Source of the DNA: G963662675 sp963662675
GTDB lineage: Bacteria; Bacteroidota; Bacteroidia; Bacteroidales; Prolixibacteraceae
Direction: 5' to 3'
Length of the DNA: 64,000 nt
NCBI GenBank assembly: GCA_963662675.2
Contig: CAXXHP010000004.1
Coordinates: 62,001 to 126,000, forward strand
The position numbers were made by a program, and so were the translations under genes. Positions 61,009 through 64,000 of the stretch are shown here, in pieces. Under the pieces are notes generated by a model that did no database searches, was not told the DNA's origin, and worked only from the letters and a program-made list of their open reading frames with translations. The first letter of the stretch is position 1. Every line of letters starts with the position of its first letter.

Positions 61009-62727
61009 CTACTTTTCTTTCTCAAAAGGCCATGCTGCAATTCCACCTTCCATAACTTGTACATTTGTATATCCATGAGCCTTTAATAGCATCGCAGCCT
61101 CATAGCCTCGTAATGAAATTTTACAGTAAGTGATTATTTCTCTGTTTTTATCTGCAGGCAATTCATTCATCCGCTTGCGCAACATACCTACAGGTATTAA
61201 GGTTTCACCGATTCCTAAACGCGTTTGTTCATATTCGTCAGCACCACGAGTGTCTAAAATAAATAGGTCATCTCCACGTTCCAGTTTCTCCTTCATGTCA
61301 AGAGCAGAAATACCGTTAAATAAACCATTCATCTTGTTTTGAAGAATATGGGCTGTGGCAATGCTGTGGTCAATTGCTAATGAGAATGGGGGAGCGTACG
61401 GTAGGTCTGCATTTACCATGTCATCAATTGTTAGCTTACCTTTTATTGCGGTTGCCCAGATGGCTAGTTGTTTGCTGACATCACCCGGACCCAGACATTG
61501 TGCACCTAGGATGCGACCAGTTTTTTTCTCTGCAACTAGTTTTGTAATAAGTAGCTTGCCTTCCATGAACCCTGGTTTGTCTGGGCTGGCATTTATCACT
61601 TTCACGTAATTAATGCCGGCTTCTTTTGCTTTGGCTTCAGACAAGCCGGTAATGCCTACCCCGAAATCAAATAATTTGCAAATGCCTGTTTGAATAGTGC
61701 CAGGGAAAGTCGCTTTATTCCCTTTTATACAGTTTTCTCCTGCAACTCGTCCTTCCAAATTTGCTAAATCACCATATGGCGCTAATACCAATTTACCTGA
61801 AATTAGGTTTGTTATTTCACAACAATCTCCGGCAGCATAAATGTCTGGGTCACTGGTTTGCATATGCTTGTCTATGGTAATTCCACCTAGCTGTCCAATT
61901 TTAAGTCCGGCATCTTTTGCCAGTTTTACATTTGGACGAACACCAATTGCAACAACTGCCAGTTCACAAGGTATTTCGGTGCCATTTTGAAGTTTAACGG
62001 CTGTGAGTTTGCCATTCTCCCCAATGAATTCAGCTACACCATTTTGGGTAATTACATTCGCCTTTGTTTTTAAATAGTTTTCAACCAGTTTTGCCATTTT
62101 CCAATCCAAAAAAGTCAATAGTTGAGGGAGTAACTCAATCATAGTAAGCTCAATGCCTGCAAGGTTAAGGGCTTCCAAAGTTTCAATGCCAATTAATCCG
62201 CCACCAATGACAACAGCCTTTTTTATTTTCCCTTCATCGCGTATTTTCCTGAGATAATCAGCATCATGCATTGATTGTAGGGTGGTGATTCCGTCTAATT
62301 CAATACCAGGAATAGGAGGTTTATTTGCTGTTGCACCTGTAGCGATAATTAGCTTGTCATATTCTTGTGTGCCTTTTTCTCCAGTGGCTTGGTTTCTATA
62401 TTCTACAGTTCTATTCTCTCTGTCTATTTTAGTGATTTCGGTATTTATTTTTGCAACTATTCCTTTAGCGTTCCAGTAGAATTTGGGATCGCGAACAACA
62501 CCGGTAGGCGTACAAAGTAGTTTATTTCTATCATCAAAAAATCCACCTACAAAATATGGAAATCCACAAGATGCCATTGATAAGTCCTGTCCTTTTTGAA
62601 ACATGGTAATCTCTGCAAATTCGTCCATTCGACGAGCACGTGCTGCTGCTTTTGGTCCGGCGGCCGAACCACCAATAACGATTATTCGGGTTTTGTTTTT
62701 CATTGTAGTTGGTTTTTTGTTAGGCAT
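61009..62727 (-). CDS. CoA-disulfide reductase-like FAD oxidoreductase fused to rhodanese
   Basis: The 572-residue protein has an FAD domain (RIIVIGGSAAGPKAAARARR), the CoADR active Cys C54 in LSMASCGFPYFVGG, an NADH domain (AVVIGGGLIGIETLEALNL), IYAAGDCCEI and the dimerisation domain (about 335-450). A C-terminal rhodanese domain (about 470-570) has its Cys in IITYCKISLRGYEAA. The fusion form reduces CoA disulfides, persulfides or polysulfide with NAD(P)H. ATG 62727 and 62703 are both possible starts. It lies 8 bases after the MBL-fold gene, so the two are probably an operon. Confidence 0.9.
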   Translation of the reverse strand: MPNKKPTTMKNKTRIIVIGGSAAGPKAAARARRMDEFAEITMFQKGQDLSMASCGFPYFVGGFFDDRNKLLCTPTGVVRDPKFYWNAKGIVAKINTEITKIDRENRTVEYRNQATGEKGTQEYDKLIIATGATANKPPIPGIELDGITTLQSMHDADYLRKIRDEGKIKKAVVIGGGLIGIETLEALNLAGIELTMIELLPQLLTFLDWKMAKLVENYLKTKANVITQNGVAEFIGENGKLTAVKLQNGTEIPCELAVVAIGVRPNVKLAKDAGLKIGQLGGITIDKHMQTSDPDIYAAGDCCEITNLISGKLVLAPYGDLANLEGRVAGENCIKGNKATFPGTIQTGICKLFDFGVGITGLSEAKAKEAGINYVKVINASPDKPGFMEGKLLITKLVAEKKTGRILGAQCLGPGDVSKQLAIWATAIKGKLTIDDMVNADLPYAPPFSLAIDHSIATAHILQNKMNGLFNGISALDMKEKLERGDDLFILDTRGADEYEQTRLGIGETLIPVGMLRKRMNELPADKNREIITYCKISLRGYEAAMLLKAHGYTNVQVMEGGIAAWPFEKEK

Positions 62728-62735
62728 TGTATCTG

Positions 62736-63518
62736 CTATAAATCAATGCTTTGTCCGGTTTTGAGTTGCTTATTTTTGAATGATGAATAAAAAGCTGCAA
62801 GAGCTGGTAATTCTGTGCAATGAGAAGGGATTAATGTGGTGACATTTTGTTCTTTAAAGTATTGTATTGTTCTCTTTGTTTGCCCGTTATTGTGTTTCAA
62901 ATGAAATCCACCAATTACAGCCTGAATACTATTGATGTTTGTTACCTGTTTGGCATATTCACAAATGTTGCATATGCCTGAATGGGCACATCCGGAGATG
63001 ATTATTAGTTTCTCATTTTGAATAATTGCTAAGGCCGAATCGTCGGGCACAAAATCATCTAAATCTGTTGCATCTTTAAAGGGAGTAGTTTGAGCTTCAA
63101 AATCATTTAATCGGGGAATTTCTCCCAAAAAGAAAATATGTTCCGAAAGCTGGATTGGTTTTTTTGAGATTGTCAATTCGAAATTTTCTCTCAAATATTC
63201 TTCACTTAATTTTAGACCAACCAGTGTTGAATCATTTTTTCGGGAACGTTTTATAAAAGCGGAAGGGTGTGTAATTAATGGTTTGTTTTTTATGAATTGA
63301 AGCCCATTTCCATGATCCCAATGTCCGTGGCTCAATACAATTTTGTCAACTTTTTTTTGCAAATCAATACCTAGCTTTTCAGCATTTTTCAGAAATACAT
63401 CACTGTGTCCGGTATCAAATAAAATTGATTTGCCGTCAGATTCAATTAGGTACGAAAGACCATGTTCTGCAAGGAAATGGCCTCCTGCTAGGTTTTCGGT
63501 CAATACAGTAAGTTTCAT
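62736..63518 (-). CDS. MBL-fold metallo-hydrolase
   Basis: The 260-residue protein has the metallo-beta-lactamase motif LSHGHWDHGNGLQF (HxHxDH), GCAHSGICNICEYA and GGFHLKHN. It resembles the archaeal-type group annotated as dihydropterin-ribofuranosyl aminobenzene phosphate synthase-like, whose reaction is unclear. The stop is 8 bases from the CoA-disulfide reductase and the start overlaps the thioesterase stop by four bases, so the three form an operon. Confidence 0.85.
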   Translation of the reverse strand: MKLTVLTENLAGGHFLAEHGLSYLIESDGKSILFDTGHSDVFLKNAEKLGIDLQKKVDKIVLSHGHWDHGNGLQFIKNKPLITHPSAFIKRSRKNDSTLVGLKLSEEYLRENFELTISKKPIQLSEHIFFLGEIPRLNDFEAQTTPFKDATDLDDFVPDDSALAIIQNEKLIIISGCAHSGICNICEYAKQVTNINSIQAVIGGFHLKHNNGQTKRTIQYFKEQNVTTLIPSHCTELPALAAFYSSFKNKQLKTGQSIDL

Positions 63519-63943
63519 CGGTCAATAGGTTCAAAATGGTTGATTAGTGCATCAATGACAAGCTTTGGGGCTTTCATTGGTTTTCTTGTTTTACTGTCAA
63601 CAAAAACCACGGTTGAGTTGGCGGTAAATAATAGTTCTCCACGATTGTTTCTTGTTTCAAATTGAAATTGAAAACGAGTCACAGGCATGTTCTTGATCAG
63701 CGTTTCAATAGTCAGTACCTCATCATATTTGGCTGGCTTGTGAAATTTCATGTTCATATCAATGACTGGGAGCATGATATTCTTACTTTCTAGCTTTTCA
63801 TCGCAAATACCCAATTGACGTAATAATTCGGTACGCGCTTGATGACAATAGCTTACATAGTTGGCATGGTAGACGTAGCCCATGCGATCAACCTCCCCAT
63901 ATCTGGGTCTAAGCGTTAATGTCCCTTTAATTTCCTTATTCAT
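63515..63943 (-). CDS. Acyl-CoA thioesterase (hotdog fold, 4HBT-like)
   Basis: The 142-residue hotdog protein has RPRYGEVDRMGYVYHANYVS (the 4HBT Asp and GxxxxxxY pattern) and later FQFQFETRN and ANSTVVFVDSKTRKPM. It hydrolyses short or aromatic acyl-CoA in the cytosol; the exact substrate is not evident. It is the first gene of the thioesterase/MBL/CoADR operon. 57 bases to its right contain no recognised feature. Confidence 0.88.
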   Translation of the reverse strand: MNKEIKGTLTLRPRYGEVDRMGYVYHANYVSYCHQARTELLRQLGICDEKLESKNIMLPVIDMNMKFHKPAKYDEVLTIETLIKNMPVTRFQFQFETRNNRGELLFTANSTVVFVDSKTRKPMKAPKLVIDALINHFEPIDR

Positions 63944-64000
63944 TGTAAGATAAGTATGGCGTGTGTGGATTATAAAGGTGTTTTTATGGTTCCTTTACTT

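Noticed and set aside
1..64000. CRISPR arrays, tRNA and rRNA genes, prophage or integrative-element genes
   Set aside because: No regularly spaced repeats, cloverleaf-like segments, rRNA motifs, integrase or phage structural genes were seen. This was by eye only, so a missed tRNA cannot be fully excluded.

Overview
The window comes from a low-GC, probably anaerobic or facultative member of the Bacteroidota. Three things support this: two proteins with type IX secretion (T9SS) C-terminal sorting domains, several Bacteroidota-typical families (DUF3078, DUF4956, DUF4197), and most genes lacking Shine-Dalgarno sequences, with two matches to the Bacteroidota -7 promoter box TAnnTTTG. No rRNA, tRNA, CRISPR array or replication origin was recognised. 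A placement near the fermentative Marinilabiliales/Bacteroidales is inference.

Left part (1-14 kb): [FeFe]-hydrogenase genes. The left edge cuts hydG; a TM1266-type putative regulator lies beside it and hydE is divergent. The trimeric NAD-linked hydrogenase hydC-hydB-hydA is at 10.4-13.9 kb. Between them sit a CotH kinase/lamin-tail T9SS protein in an operon with a DUF4956 membrane protein and a VTC (polyphosphate polymerase) domain protein, and a secreted glycoside-hydrolase-like T9SS protein.

Middle part (14-37 kb): mostly household genes. These are a CYTH protein, a DUF3078 outer-membrane protein, a hybrid histidine kinase plus a sigma-54 response regulator, a macro-domain protein, an EamA transporter, fabD, an M23 peptidase, a zapB-like/zapA/rny division and RNA-decay cluster, DUF4197, and YgiQ. 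At 31-34 kb there is a REP-associated tyrosine transposase (RAYT), its REP palindromes and a broken second copy. Dispersed intergenic repeats lie at 24.2, 29.6, 29.8 and 30.9 kb.

Right part (36-58 kb): catabolism, and the most notable region. An AraC regulator is divergent from rhaT-rhaA-rhaB and an unusual double-domain class II aldolase (L-rhamnose use). Next come buk-ptb-(Mpv17-like)-iorA-iorB (2-oxoacid or butyrate fermentation with ATP formation). A colinear run then encodes a flavodoxin-type reductase, a short phloretin/DAPG-hydrolase-family protein, a homologue of the bacterial chalcone isomerase, both subunits of an acetoacetate-type CoA-transferase, a frameshifted cupin, an SDR (candidate phloroglucinol reductase), a 3-hydroxyacyl-CoA-dehydrogenase-like enzyme, a cyclase-family hydrolase, a thiolase and a BKACE-family lyase. 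Read together, this is a candidate complete route from flavanones/dihydrochalcones through phloroglucinol, dihydrophloroglucinol, 3-hydroxy-5-oxohexanoate and triacetate to acetoacetyl-CoA and acetyl-CoA. The chalcone C=C reduction step has no clear gene in the window. Some of these genes carry canonical Shine-Dalgarno sequences, which is unusual here and suggests transfer from a Firmicute. Rhamnose genes next door suggest that rhamnosylated flavonoids may be the natural substrates (inference).

Right edge (58-64 kb): a small membrane protein, a zinc alcohol dehydrogenase, an MFS transporter, a CoA-disulfide-reductase/rhodanese fusion, a metallo-beta-lactamase-fold hydrolase and a hotdog thioesterase.
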